Counted from the first letter of the stretch, positions 52,746 to 61,500 are shown. The stretch: DNA of 64,000 bases from JAFMKE01 sp037624485 (GCA_037624485.1 JASJJC010000008.1:1-64000); one strand, 5' to 3'. Numbers and translations are program-made. Notes: generated from the letters alone by a model not told the origin.

Positions 52746-53684
52746 CTATATTTCACGTACAAAATTTCTCCAATCACTAGCTACTTGCTGTGGGTATTCC
52801 ATTTGTGGTGTATGCCCACATTTTTCGTAAATAATCTTCTTGCTATTAGGTAAAAGAGCATCAAATTTATCCGCATGATCTACTGGCACAATTTGATCAT
52901 CATTTCCCCATAAAACTAAACTAGGGCAATTTATCTGAGCGATTAATGCGGTGTCGGGAAGTACAGTACTACCAGCCATTCGCAACATCCAAGAGAAAGT
53001 ACCTTCCTTGTTTAGCATAAAATAGTTTTTCTCAACTCGATCTAGATTAATTTTAGAGTCATCACTAAAACATCTTTCCGCATTAGATTTAGACATACGA
53101 AATGGGACCCCTTTTTTAAAAATAAATCCGCCAAATGGACCAGTCATCCATCCCGTAGCCGCGCCCTTCACTTTCTCCATGCCGAAACCAGCACTATTTA
53201 ACAAAGTAAGTGACAACAAACTACTATCACTTTCCGCTGCCAAATCCCAGGCTATCCATCCACCCATAGAATTACCCATCATATGGTAATACTTTAGGTC
53301 AAGAAGATCAATACTGGATCGAATAAAGTGCTGATAATATGCAAAAAGCTCATCATTTTTCAGATTAATTTCGGGAACTTCTGAAAGTCCGAAAGCAGGT
53401 AAATCAATGCAGATAATCCTATAGTCTTCTCTCAATTCCTCGGCGATAACGCTAAAGTTTTTATGAGAGCCACCAAAACCATGAATCATAAAAATCACTG
53501 TATCTCCAGCACCTTGATCCGTGTAATGAATTTCGATGTCATCCCAGATGTAGTATTTTGAATGAGCAGATTCGCAGCGTTCTATAGCCTCCTGTCTGGA
53601 AACAACATTATCTTTTCTAAATATTAGCAGTAAAACGGGCACGAATACCAGAAGTAACACAAAACCAAGAATCCACTTCTTCAT
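52746..53684 (-). CDS. Membrane-anchored alpha/beta hydrolase, tandem paralogue
   Basis: A 312-residue paralogue of the following gene with the same layout: N-terminal anchor (WILGFVLLLVFVPVLLLIF), IHGFGGSHKNF, GNSMGG nucleophile, WGNDDQIVP and KCGHTPQMEYP. Both share HYTDQGAGD/HYTDQGKGD openings. It lies 10 nt downstream of corA in a minus-strand operon. Confidence 0.87.
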   Translation of the reverse strand: MKKWILGFVLLLVFVPVLLLIFRKDNVVSRQEAIERCESAHSKYYIWDDIEIHYTDQGAGDTVIFMIHGFGGSHKNFSVIAEELREDYRIICIDLPAFGLSEVPEINLKNDELFAYYQHFIRSSIDLLDLKYYHMMGNSMGGWIAWDLAAESDSSLLSLTLLNSAGFGMEKVKGAATGWMTGPFGGFIFKKGVPFRMSKSNAERCFSDDSKINLDRVEKNYFMLNKEGTFSWMLRMAGSTVLPDTALIAQINCPSLVLWGNDDQIVPVDHADKFDALLPNSKKIIYEKCGHTPQMEYPQQVASDWRNFVREI

Positions 53685-53694
53685 TAAATCTTAT

Positions 53695-54654
53695 TTAAAA
53701 CCATCTTTTCTTCATAAAAAACCAGCCCAAGACAAATGAAAACACCAAGGATAGCGCAATAATGACGATAAACGGAATAAAACTATGCTCGTATCCTTCT
53801 TGCAGCGGTAACCGGATATTCATTCCATAAAAACTTGCCAATAAAGTGGGGACCATTAGCACAATAGTCACTGCCGTCAAACGCTGAACAACAATTCCTA
53901 AATTATTGGAAATGATTGAAGCAAAAGAATCCATTGTCCCATTTAAAATATTGGTATAAATATCTGCCATTTCAATAGCCTGACCACTATCTACAACAAC
54001 ATCTTCTAAAAAATCCTCCTTATGCTCGTCTTCTCTGATTTTTAAAAAATTGGTTCGTCGAAGCTTGTTCATCATTAAATCGTTACTCCTAAGATTGGTC
54101 ACAAAATAGATTAAGCTTTTTTGCAAATTCAATAAGCGTTTTAAATCCTTACTCCTTGATGAGCGGTAAATTTCACTTTCAAAAGAGTAACGCTTATTAT
54201 TAATTTCGCGCAGATAGTACTGAAAGTAATACACATTGCGATTGAATAATTGAAGTGTAAACAAGCTTTGATCTGCCGGGTCAAACCCTTTGATTTTATT
54301 CAAAAGAAAATCATCGATCACTCTGTTTTCATAGCTGCAAATCGTGATAATATATTCGGGCTTGCTGACTATACCGATTGGAATAGTTAGGTAGAGCGCT
54401 TCATTGTCAATAAGATCATTATTTAAAATAGGTGTGTTGACCACAACTAAATCCGTCTCCTCTTCCGACTCAAATCTACTTTGCTCGTCCCTATCTAAAG
54501 AATCCGTCAAGAAATCTAAAGGTAAATTATGCATTTGAGCGATTTCTTCTAGATTCTCTTTGGAAAATGGTGGATAAATATTTACCCAACAACCTTTTTC
54601 GAAATTCTGGATTTCAATTAGGTCATTTCCTGATTTCTTAAGTATTTTGATCAT
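53695..54654 (-). CDS. corA: CorA-family magnesium/divalent cation channel
   Basis: A 319-residue CorA: large N-terminal cytoplasmic domain (CWVNIYPPFSKENLEEIAQ), a long stalk helix and two C-terminal helices with the YGMN selectivity motif (LLASFYGMNIRLPL), ending in a basic MKKRWF. It imports Mg2+ or transports other divalents. Second gene of the thioesterase-corA-hydrolase-hydrolase operon, 10 nt after the thioesterase. Confidence 0.93.
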   Translation of the reverse strand: MIKILKKSGNDLIEIQNFEKGCWVNIYPPFSKENLEEIAQMHNLPLDFLTDSLDRDEQSRFESEEETDLVVVNTPILNNDLIDNEALYLTIPIGIVSKPEYIITICSYENRVIDDFLLNKIKGFDPADQSLFTLQLFNRNVYYFQYYLREINNKRYSFESEIYRSSRSKDLKRLLNLQKSLIYFVTNLRSNDLMMNKLRRTNFLKIREDEHKEDFLEDVVVDSGQAIEMADIYTNILNGTMDSFASIISNNLGIVVQRLTAVTIVLMVPTLLASFYGMNIRLPLQEGYEHSFIPFIVIIALSLVFSFVLGWFFMKKRWF

Positions 54655-54664
54655 CAGTGAGCTT

Positions 54665-55180
54665 TTACTCTTGATTAAACAGTGCTTTGAAACTTTCCGC
54701 CTCCGTTGCTTGTATTCTTCCTGCCAAAATAAGTCTTATTTCTCTTCTTTTCAAGGCCCCTTCGAATTGATTTTTCTCCTCGGCAGTTTCAGGGGCGATA
54801 GGTATCGCTTTTTTCGGTCTTCCATTACTATCCAAAGCTACAAATGTATAGTAAGCTGTATTGCATTTGTATCGGTTTTGTGATGGTAGATTTTCTGCCC
54901 AAACCTCAATATAGGTTTCAATAGATGTATTAAAGACTCTTGTAACCTTGGCTTCAATGGTAACAACATCGCCTATTTTGATTGGGTTGTCAAAAGATAC
55001 CTGATCTACAGAAACAGTAACCACTACCGCTTTTGCATGCTTCCCTGCTGCAATTGCAGAAGCAATATCCATCCAATGTAAGATCTTACCTCCTCTTAGA
55101 TTATTTAAAGCGTTTGCGTCATTGGGCAAGACGATTTCTGTCATGATTGTTCTTGAGTAAGCTGGTGTACTTTGATCCAT
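54665..55180 (-). CDS. Acyl-CoA thioesterase, hotdog fold (YciA/BACH type)
   Basis: A 171-residue single hotdog domain. LNNLRGGKILHWMDIASAIAAGKHAKAVVVTVSVDQVSFDNPIKIGDVVTIEAKV is the typical acyl-CoA thioesterase core, followed by a C-terminal helical extension of about 40 residues. It hydrolyses acyl-CoA to free fatty acid and CoA. First gene of the operon that ends at 51802. Confidence 0.9.
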   Translation of the reverse strand: MDQSTPAYSRTIMTEIVLPNDANALNNLRGGKILHWMDIASAIAAGKHAKAVVVTVSVDQVSFDNPIKIGDVVTIEAKVTRVFNTSIETYIEVWAENLPSQNRYKCNTAYYTFVALDSNGRPKKAIPIAPETAEEKNQFEGALKRREIRLILAGRIQATEAESFKALFNQE

Positions 55181-55328
55181 ATCAACTTGAGTTATATAAA
55201 TGAGTTGTAAAAATAGTATAATTTGCTTTACTATAAGATTCCTGCGCCAAGCTTTGGAGAACTAGCTAAAAAATTGATAGCGCTCTAATTTTTGTCCTTG
55301 GAATAAGATGCTTCTTACAAAGAATATC

Positions 55329-55336
55329 TACCTTTA
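55329..55336 (+). promoter_or_regulatory. -7 box-like TACCTTTA for tRNA-Arg
   Basis: Differs from TAnnTTTG only in the last base and is identical to the box of the tRNA-Cys gene. It ends 11 nt before the tRNA. The -33 element is unclear. Confidence 0.45.
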
Positions 55337-55347
55337 CACTTCTTATT

Positions 55348-55421
55348 GGCTCCGTAGTTCAATTGGATAGAATGTCAGATTTCGGCTCTGATGGTTGGGG
55401 GTTCGAATCCCTCCGGGGTCA
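55348..55421 (+). tRNA. tRNA-Arg (TCG)
   Basis: A 74-nt cloverleaf: acceptor GGCTCCG/CGGGGTC (one G-T pair), anticodon stem TCAGA/TCTGA with 7-nt loop TTTCGGC giving anticodon TCG, T-loop GGTTCGAATCC, discriminator A. No CCA is encoded. The last 8 bases plus one (CGGGGTCAC, 55414-55422) recur at 61487-61495. Confidence 0.96.
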
Positions 55422-55422
55422 C
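55414..55422 (+). repeat. Putative attachment repeat, left copy (CGGGGTCAC in tRNA-Arg)
   Basis: Nine bases at the 3' end of the tRNA, identical to 61487-61495. They bracket the accessory block 55574-61361. Confidence 0.45.
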
Positions 55423-55425
55423 TCT

Positions 55426-55471
55426 AGCGGAGAATTAGTTAAAATTAACTGGTTCTCCGCTTTTTATTTTT
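55426..55471 (+). terminator. Terminator after tRNA-Arg
   Basis: AGCGGAGAA (55426-55434) pairs with TTCTCCGCT (55453-55461), and an inner AGTTAA/TTAACT stem lengthens it. TTTTTATTTTT follows. Confidence 0.88.
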
Positions 55472-55573
55472 CATATTACTTCTATTTTTCCCAAACACAA
55501 AAAACAAACACAAAAACGACGTGGAATACCGTTAAACGCCTCTGCACTGCGAGGACTGGATTCATTAGCAAGT

Positions 55574-56824
55574 TTATTTAAAATAGTCGAGTAAAAATTC
55601 TTCTGAAAAATACGGATAGTTCAGTTGTTTAGTCAGTTTGGTGTATTGCTTTATGATTTGATCTTTTTTATTGGCGGTTATGGCCGTTCCAAATAAATAA
55701 ACTTGATGAATAATGGTGATAAATTCCTCATAGCTATATGCACAGTGACTATAATTAAAAAGACGAGCGTATTTTTTCTGTTCAGGATCTTTTTTACTGT
55801 GTTTAAAATAAAACATACACATTAAGTAAAAAGAGTTTAGATGGTGTTTTTGATAGTAGAGTTCAATGCTAGTATCCAGATGAATTTTCTCTATTAGATA
55901 ATTCATGAGCATAAAATCTTTAGTTAATATAGCTGTGTAAAACAATTCGTAAGAATAATCGAGTATGAGAGATTTTTTTGAATGTACTGCGAAATAATTG
56001 TCTAAAATTTCAGTAGAATTATCTCTGTCATCAGCTATTAGTTCTAATGCCAATAATCGACTGCACAAAATTGGATTTAATTGCTTGGAGTAAATTGAAT
56101 CACCACTGATTTTTTTTTTTGGCTTTTGATTTAAAAAATTCCTAAACGCAAGTATTGCAGAGTTGAATAGAGTAATTTCTTTATCAAGTTCATTACGTTT
56201 AATTATTTCTGTTTGTTCTCCATAGTACCCATTCAAACTAGAATAGTCCACAAAGGTTAAATACACACACTCAATATAATTAACATTACGAAGCAGTAGG
56301 GAATTGGTTGTAGGTTTTTTTCGAAGCAAAAAACCGATGGAGTTGCCCAATTTTAATGCTTCAGAATACGTAAAGCTGTTGAATTTGAGCGCGTCTAATT
56401 TAAAGATACTATCCATTAATGGATAGTTTTTATCATGCAATAATTCTCTTACTAGGAAGATAATAAAATCGATAAAATGTTCAGATGTTTTTTTGGCTTT
56501 AATAACCAAATTTATGATTGCATAATCATCATCTTTAGCAACCGCTTTATAGATCGTTTGATACAAATCAATATTGTCTTTATTTGGATAGTTTAAGATG
56601 AAATGTTGGTAGTTTTTGTAGCCAACAAATTGAGATAATATATTTAGTGTGTTTTTGTTTGGTTTTGTACTTGGAGATAAACCATAAAATCGTTTGATTG
56701 TGCTGTAGCTGATATCTTTATCCAATATTTCTGTAATAGCATTAGAAATTAGCTCACAATCTCCTCTAGTTCTTACTGGTCTTGTAATTTTATCTTCAAT
56801 TAAATTCTTCAGAGCGTCAATCAT
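55574..56824 (-). CDS. HTH-like putative regulator with helical C-terminal region
   Basis: A 416-residue cytoplasmic protein. Residues about 20-76 (ISNAITEILDKDISYSTIKRFYGLSPSTKPNKNTLNILSQFVGYKNYQHF) match a pattern common in Bacteroidota: a short HTH-like module where a DISYSTIKRFxGL recognition segment precedes TLNILSQFVGY. The remaining 340 residues are almost all helical and may form TPR-like repeats for ligand or protein sensing. Divergent from the five-gene run of the island; the shared 87-bp promoter region holds a direct repeat that may be its binding site. Assignment as a regulator is inference. Confidence 0.6.
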   Translation of the reverse strand: MIDALKNLIEDKITRPVRTRGDCELISNAITEILDKDISYSTIKRFYGLSPSTKPNKNTLNILSQFVGYKNYQHFILNYPNKDNIDLYQTIYKAVAKDDDYAIINLVIKAKKTSEHFIDFIIFLVRELLHDKNYPLMDSIFKLDALKFNSFTYSEALKLGNSIGFLLRKKPTTNSLLLRNVNYIECVYLTFVDYSSLNGYYGEQTEIIKRNELDKEITLFNSAILAFRNFLNQKPKKKISGDSIYSKQLNPILCSRLLALELIADDRDNSTEILDNYFAVHSKKSLILDYSYELFYTAILTKDFMLMNYLIEKIHLDTSIELYYQKHHLNSFYLMCMFYFKHSKKDPEQKKYARLFNYSHCAYSYEEFITIIHQVYLFGTAITANKKDQIIKQYTKLTKQLNYPYFSEEFLLDYFK

Positions 56825-56834
56825 ACGTTGTCAA

Positions 56835-56883
56835 TTATGAATCATTTATGAATCAAAAATACGTAAACTAAAGTGTATATTTG
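56835..56883. promoter_or_regulatory. Divergent island promoter: TTATGAATCA direct repeat plus -7 box
   Basis: TTATGAATCA occurs at 56835-56844 and again at 56846-56855, an 11-bp period that places both copies on one DNA face. TATATTTG at 56876-56883 is a perfect -7 box for the plus-strand genes, and the repeat lies where its -33 element would be. The repeat also begins 10 nt upstream of the regulator start on the other strand. Confidence 0.55.
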
Positions 56884-56911
56884 ATTTTTTATGCTCAATT
56901 ATTATAAGAAC

Positions 56912-57400
56912 ATGTCAAAATATATTAAACCTAGATTACGAGAGAAGTTATCTAGTGCATCTGAACAATTAGTTTCGGATTTATTCTTATCAATACTAGG
57001 GCAGATTAGAGTTTTTGAAGGCAAGAGTAATGGACCTGGAGCTATTTATGGAATTTCCCAATGTTTAAGAATGCTACACGAACACTTTGAGGCAGGATAT
57101 ACCCAAGAAGCAAAAAAATATATTACTGATTTGGGCTTTCATTCAGAACCAAGAACAATAAGAGAAATCTATAATCTAAGTAGTAAGATAGACAAGAGCG
57201 AGCGAAAACTCTATGTTGAGCATACTGATGGTGGCATTAAAAAACTAGCGACTGATTTATTGAGCCTAGATGAAGAATTAAAAGGCAATGAGCAAGATGT
57301 CGAAATGGTAAGCACTTTCATTAAAAACAATACCTACTTCATCACAAAACACAAAGACAAGAATAAAGATATAGATGAGAATTTCTCAATAAAAAATTAA
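56912..57400 (+). CDS. Island orphan protein 1 (162 residues)
   Basis: Not recognised. A soluble protein, basic at the N terminus (MSKYIKPRLREKLSS) and with a hydrophilic acidic/Lys tail. The middle is helical (SEQLVSDLFLSILGQIRVFEGK, GISQCLRMLHEHFEAGYTQEAKKYI). No signal peptide or membrane segment. ATG 56912 is chosen because ATG 56891 lies only 7 nt after the -7 box; the longer form would add MLNYYKN. First gene of the island run, 18 nt before the next. Confidence 0.6.
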   Translation: MSKYIKPRLREKLSSASEQLVSDLFLSILGQIRVFEGKSNGPGAIYGISQCLRMLHEHFEAGYTQEAKKYITDLGFHSEPRTIREIYNLSSKIDKSERKLYVEHTDGGIKKLATDLLSLDEELKGNEQDVEMVSTFIKNNTYFITKHKDKNKDIDENFSIKN

Positions 57401-57418
57401 TAAAAAATAAAAAATAAA

Positions 57419-58510
57419 ATGGCAAGAGATTATACAAAATACACAGCAGAAGGTTTAGGAGAAAACCTTAACAAGAGAAAATTAGTTTTTACAATCGTAA
57501 AAGACTGGGCAGAGAAAAATAATCCGTCCTTAGAAGAAATACAAACCGCATTTCCAGATGAAGTGCAAGGTGGTAAAGGCTTTATTGTAAAAGAAAGTGA
57601 AGTAAAAGACGCTAAACGTTTTAATATGAAAGAACCATTGAGTATTAAAAATGGCGTGCAAATAGTAATGTCTAATCAATGGGGAGAGAATATTGCAGAT
57701 TTTATTACTGGAGCTGAAAAGTTGGGCTACACTATCCTTAAAAACACTTCAAACAATCCTCAAGATCAACAAAATTCAGTGGATGTTAACACCGACACAT
57801 CATTAGAAGAAATAGATCAAATTATTGAAGAAATTATTCACGGTGATTTAACAACACAAGAAAACTTTAGAAAAAACACAATCAACTTTATTAATGAAAA
57901 TAATCAATACTACTGGTTTTTATTAGCCATAAATAACGCTTTACAAGCTTGGGAAAATAAAATAGATGATGAAGGATTAGATTTAAGTGTTGATGGATTG
58001 CATCTTAAAGGTGGAGAATTGAACTTTAACCCTTATGAAGAGTATAGACTATTTTATAATTGGAGAGAAGAAAAATTTGGTATTGAAGAAGATGATGATG
58101 AACCAACTTCTTTCTTTAAGGCATTAATAGATTCATTCTATGACTTTGATTCGCACAGCGATTTGATATCGCTAGGTGAAAATGATTTAAACAAGTTTAT
58201 AAATATGTCTAAAACCGTTCTGTTATGCACAGTTTGTAAAGAATGTGAAAATGATACAGATACGGACGATCTCACTAATCTTTTATTGGGAATAAATTTT
58301 GAAGACTTACCAGAAATTAATGATAAACTAAACGGAGGTGATATTTCGAATGAAATATTAGAGGATGTTCTGGAAACCCTCGATATTTCTGTTGAAGACT
58401 ATAAGAATGAAGAAGAATTATGGAAAGATTTATACCTTCTTAATTATGAAGATGTAGCTCGAGAGATTTTAGATAATGATGTGTTTGATAAAGACTATAT
58501 ACGTTCGTAA
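57419..58510 (+). CDS. Island orphan protein 2 with N-terminal winged-helix-like domain (363 residues)
   Basis: Residues about 5-110 (YTAEGLGENLNKRKLVFTIVKDWAEKNN, LEEIQTAFPDEVQGGKGFIVKES, FITGAEKLGYTIL) resemble a module I recall at the N terminus of some DNA-binding and restriction-related proteins, probably a winged helix. A spacer rich in Asn and Gln (111-125) joins it to a strongly acidic, helical C-terminal region with no recognised domain; CTVCKEC near residue 265 could bind a metal. The acidity could mimic DNA or serve interaction. Function unknown. Confidence 0.55.
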   Translation: MARDYTKYTAEGLGENLNKRKLVFTIVKDWAEKNNPSLEEIQTAFPDEVQGGKGFIVKESEVKDAKRFNMKEPLSIKNGVQIVMSNQWGENIADFITGAEKLGYTILKNTSNNPQDQQNSVDVNTDTSLEEIDQIIEEIIHGDLTTQENFRKNTINFINENNQYYWFLLAINNALQAWENKIDDEGLDLSVDGLHLKGGELNFNPYEEYRLFYNWREEKFGIEEDDDEPTSFFKALIDSFYDFDSHSDLISLGENDLNKFINMSKTVLLCTVCKECENDTDTDDLTNLLLGINFEDLPEINDKLNGGDISNEILEDVLETLDISVEDYKNEEELWKDLYLLNYEDVAREILDNDVFDKDYIRS

Positions 58511-58525
58511 CAACTACAATAATTT

Positions 58526-58969
58526 ATGAAGATTCTTAACATTGATTTAGATGGTGTTGTTGCAGATTTTGTTTCTGCAATGAATGCTCATCCCTTAAGA
58601 AACGAACCACCTTTTGATAAAGATCCGGATACTATTCCGGGTCTTTTCAGGAATTTGAAGCCCATAGAATCTGCGATTAATTCAGTAGAAAAATTACTTC
58701 ATTCAGAGAAATATGAAGTGTATTTCCTTAGCACAGCACCCTGGAATAACCCTTCTGCATGGACAGATAAGCGTTTGTGGTTAGCAGAACAATTTGGTGA
58801 TAAAATAAACAGAAGGCTTATCTTGACCCACCGTAAAGATCTGGTTAAAGGTGATATTTTAATTGACGACAGACCAAATAATGGAGCAAAGGATTTTGAT
58901 GGGGAGTGGATTCATTTTGCTTCTGAAAAGTTCCCTAACTGGGATTCGGTATTAAATTATTTATTATGA
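58526..58969 (+). CDS. 5'(3')-deoxyribonucleotidase-like HAD phosphatase
   Basis: A 147-residue HAD enzyme of the NT5C type. Motif I NIDLDGVVADF (Asp nucleophile and Asp acid), motif II FLSTAPW, and the late Lys/Asp-Asp motifs HRKDLVKGDILIDDRPNNG are intact. Such enzymes remove phosphate from deoxynucleoside monophosphates. In the island it lies 15 nt after orphan protein 2 and upstream of the nuclease, so it may act on nucleotides released during DNA degradation or lower nucleotide pools; this is inference. Confidence 0.82.
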   Translation: MKILNIDLDGVVADFVSAMNAHPLRNEPPFDKDPDTIPGLFRNLKPIESAINSVEKLLHSEKYEVYFLSTAPWNNPSAWTDKRLWLAEQFGDKINRRLILTHRKDLVKGDILIDDRPNNGAKDFDGEWIHFASEKFPNWDSVLNYLL

Positions 58970-59038
58970 AATGACTAACAATAATTTAGAAACCAACTGA
59001 AGCTCTATATCTCGAAAATTTCTCCTCATATTTTATAA

Positions 59039-61006
59039 ATGAAAGCACTATCAAAATCACGATTTAAACAAGGACTAGAATGTCCTAATAAACTCTACTT
59101 TTCAAATAGTCCAAATGTTTACCATAATGTTAAAAACGAAGATCCGTTTTTGCAAGCACTCGCTAGTGGTGGTTTTCAAATAGAAGAGTATGCACGCTTA
59201 CAATATCCGGATGGGATTTTAGTAGACGCACCGTATGAGGGTAATTATTATCAAGATTTAGCAGATCAAACTACTGAACTCTTAAAGCAAGAAAAGATAA
59301 TTATTTATGAAGCTGCTTTTTATGTGAATGATCTATTTATCAGAACGGATATTCTGGTAAAAAAAGGTAAAAACATTGAACTTATTGAAGTAAAAGCCAA
59401 ATCCATTGACCCAAATAATGATCATAATTTTATGGGGAAAAAAGGTGGTTTGGTAGGTGCCTGGAAGCCTTATTTATTTGATTTGGCTTTTCAAAGTTAT
59501 GTAGCCCAACTTTGCTTACCCACTTATAAAATCAATCCTTACTTATGTCTAGTTAATAAAACGAAAGCAGCTACTGTAGAAGGCTTAAATCAACAATTTA
59601 GAGTTAAACAAAATTCTGATAAACGAACTGGTGTAGATGTTTTGGTAGATAATGTAAGACAGCTAGGAGATAATCTGCTGCATGTGGAAGATTTGACGGA
59701 GGTGGTTGATAAAATACATAACAACGACTTTAAATATTACGATAATCTAAATTTTAATGAAGCCATAAAGTTATTGCGCAAAATTAGAATTAAGGATTAT
59801 TATCCCAATTGGCCAACGCAGTTTGGAGCTTGTAAGAAGTGTGAATTTAAGAAAGACGAAAGTGAAAAAGGTCAATTAAAGCAATCTGGTTTTGAATATT
59901 GTTTGAAAACACAACATCAATGGACTGATTTAGATTTTGCTAAACCTAATATTTTTAATGTTTGGGATTTAAAAGATCCAAAAATAATGGAGCAGGGGCT
60001 ACTTTTTAAATCTCAACTGACCCCAGAGCATATCAAATACAAAGAGACTGCCGGAAAACTGCATCGTACCGAACGACAGTGGCTGCAAATTGAAAAAGAA
60101 CGAGATGGTGATTTTACAGAGTTTATTGATAAAGCAGGTTTAAGGGCTGAAATGGACACTTGGTTATTCCCGCTTCACTTCATAGATTTTGAAACATCAA
60201 CAGTGCCGCTACCCTTCCATTTAGGACGTAAGCCTTATGAGCAAATAGCCTTTCAGTTTTCACATCATATTTATTATGAAGATGGCCGCATTGAACATGC
60301 TAATGAATATATCAATACCAATCCTGGAGAATTCCCGAATTTCAAATTTATTGAGCATTTAAAAAAGGCCTTATCGAACGATGACGGCACAATTTTTAGA
60401 TATTCAACGCATGAAAATACGATCCTTAATTCGATTAGAGACCAATTGAAATCTAGTCAATACCAAAAAAAAGAGTCTCTTATTGCATTCATAGAATCGA
60501 TTTGTCATTCAAAAAGTGAACATCCTGACCCTTGGTTACAACCTAAAAGAGATATGGTTGACCTATGTGATATGGTAAAAAAGTACTATTACAATCCACA
60601 TACCAAAGGGTCTAATTCTATTAAAAAAGTACTCCCTGCGGTATTAAAATCTAGCACGATCGTAAAAGAAAAGTATGGTCAACCTATTGGTGAAATTGCC
60701 GTTTCAAGTCAAAATTTTGATACAACTCATATTTGGTTAAAAAAAGAAGATGGTGAAATTATCAGTCCTTACAAAATGTTGCCAGAGGTATTTAAAGGTA
60801 TAAGTTCTGCTGAAATTGAAGCAAATGTATCTGATATTGAGAATGTTGAAGATGGTGGTGCAGCTTTAACAGCTTATGGCAAGATTCAATATACAGATAT
60901 GTCTGATAAGGAGCGAAAAGAAATTGCAGATGCACTTAAGCGTTATTGTGAGTTAGATACTTTAGCTATGGTAATGATTTATGAGCATTTAAAATCAATT
61001 ATTTAA
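59039..61006 (+). CDS. DUF2779 protein: Cas4/RecB-like nuclease fused to DEDDy exonuclease
   Basis: A 655-residue two-domain nuclease. The N-terminal PD-(D/E)xK domain has ALSKSRFKQGLECPNKLYF with Cys15, then Glu91, Asp104 (FIRTDILV) and Glu117-x-Lys119 (IEVKAKS). Cys265, Cys268 (CKKC) and Cys288, with Cys15, form a Cas4-like four-cysteine iron-sulfur set. The C-terminal half is a DEDDy 3'-5' exonuclease: FIDFETS (Asp383, Glu385), RYSTHENTIL, a DLCDMVKKYYYNP..KGSNSIKKVLPAVL block and a final YCELD (Tyr636, Asp640). All catalytic residues appear intact. Substrate unknown, presumably DNA or RNA ends. A 69-nt gap precedes it, so it may have its own promoter. Confidence 0.88.
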   Translation: MKALSKSRFKQGLECPNKLYFSNSPNVYHNVKNEDPFLQALASGGFQIEEYARLQYPDGILVDAPYEGNYYQDLADQTTELLKQEKIIIYEAAFYVNDLFIRTDILVKKGKNIELIEVKAKSIDPNNDHNFMGKKGGLVGAWKPYLFDLAFQSYVAQLCLPTYKINPYLCLVNKTKAATVEGLNQQFRVKQNSDKRTGVDVLVDNVRQLGDNLLHVEDLTEVVDKIHNNDFKYYDNLNFNEAIKLLRKIRIKDYYPNWPTQFGACKKCEFKKDESEKGQLKQSGFEYCLKTQHQWTDLDFAKPNIFNVWDLKDPKIMEQGLLFKSQLTPEHIKYKETAGKLHRTERQWLQIEKERDGDFTEFIDKAGLRAEMDTWLFPLHFIDFETSTVPLPFHLGRKPYEQIAFQFSHHIYYEDGRIEHANEYINTNPGEFPNFKFIEHLKKALSNDDGTIFRYSTHENTILNSIRDQLKSSQYQKKESLIAFIESICHSKSEHPDPWLQPKRDMVDLCDMVKKYYYNPHTKGSNSIKKVLPAVLKSSTIVKEKYGQPIGEIAVSSQNFDTTHIWLKKEDGEIISPYKMLPEVFKGISSAEIEANVSDIENVEDGGAALTAYGKIQYTDMSDKERKEIADALKRYCELDTLAMVMIYEHLKSII

Positions 61007-61016
61007 TTGACTTTCT

Positions 61017-61361
61017 ATGCAAAACCCTAACTTTTTAACGGAACTGATGCAAATCTGGCTCGCACAATATACTAGAAATCAGGAAAACTCACTTACAACT
61101 ATGGGTTTGTTTCATTGGGAATTCCGCCCCAACAAACATAAACCTGAAAAGCTCAGAAGAATTCCAAGAATAGACATGTCTATGGAAATAAAAAATTCGA
61201 GTTTTAAGCATGCGGTTTATTTTTTAGAAATAGATGCTGAAACGCTGCACGTATTCGAATCTTCAGGTATTGCCTTAGGAGGATTAAATATTGCACATGA
61301 ATATGCTTTAAAAGAAGAGGTGTTTATTAAAGGAAAAGTTTTAATGAAATCAATTCGTTAA
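61017..61361 (+). CDS. Island orphan protein 3 (114 residues)
   Basis: Not recognised. A small, soluble, slightly basic protein that starts 10 nt after the nuclease stop and is surely co-transcribed. RRIPRIDMSMEIKNSSFKHAVYFLEIDAETLHVFESSGIALGGL suggests an alpha/beta fold. Tight linkage makes it a candidate accessory or control subunit of the nuclease. Confidence 0.6.
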   Translation: MQNPNFLTELMQIWLAQYTRNQENSLTTMGLFHWEFRPNKHKPEKLRRIPRIDMSMEIKNSSFKHAVYFLEIDAETLHVFESSGIALGGLNIAHEYALKEEVFIKGKVLMKSIR

Positions 61362-61486
61362 CTATTAAAATTGATGTAAACAAAAGGACTAAAGCTTGCA
61401 TTGTATCGTGATCATTTCAACCCTACATATTTCACTTACCAGAGAAGATCCTTCAAATCCTCTAAAAAGCTTGAACTCTTTCCTAT

Positions 61487-61495
61487 CGGGGTCAC
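61487..61495 (+). repeat. Putative attachment repeat, right copy (CGGGGTCAC)
   Basis: An exact 9-bp copy of the 3' end of tRNA-Arg (55414-55422), GC-rich in an AT-rich setting and followed 5 nt later by a tRNA-style terminator, as expected if the original tRNA 3' flank was displaced by an insertion. Confidence 0.45.
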
Positions 61496-61500
61496 AAGGA

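Noticed and set aside
61441..61495. A degenerate second tRNA-Arg before CGGGGTCAC
   Set aside because: TTCAAATCC recalls a T-loop, but no stems can be paired and spacing to CGGGGTCAC is wrong. Only the 9-bp match is kept.
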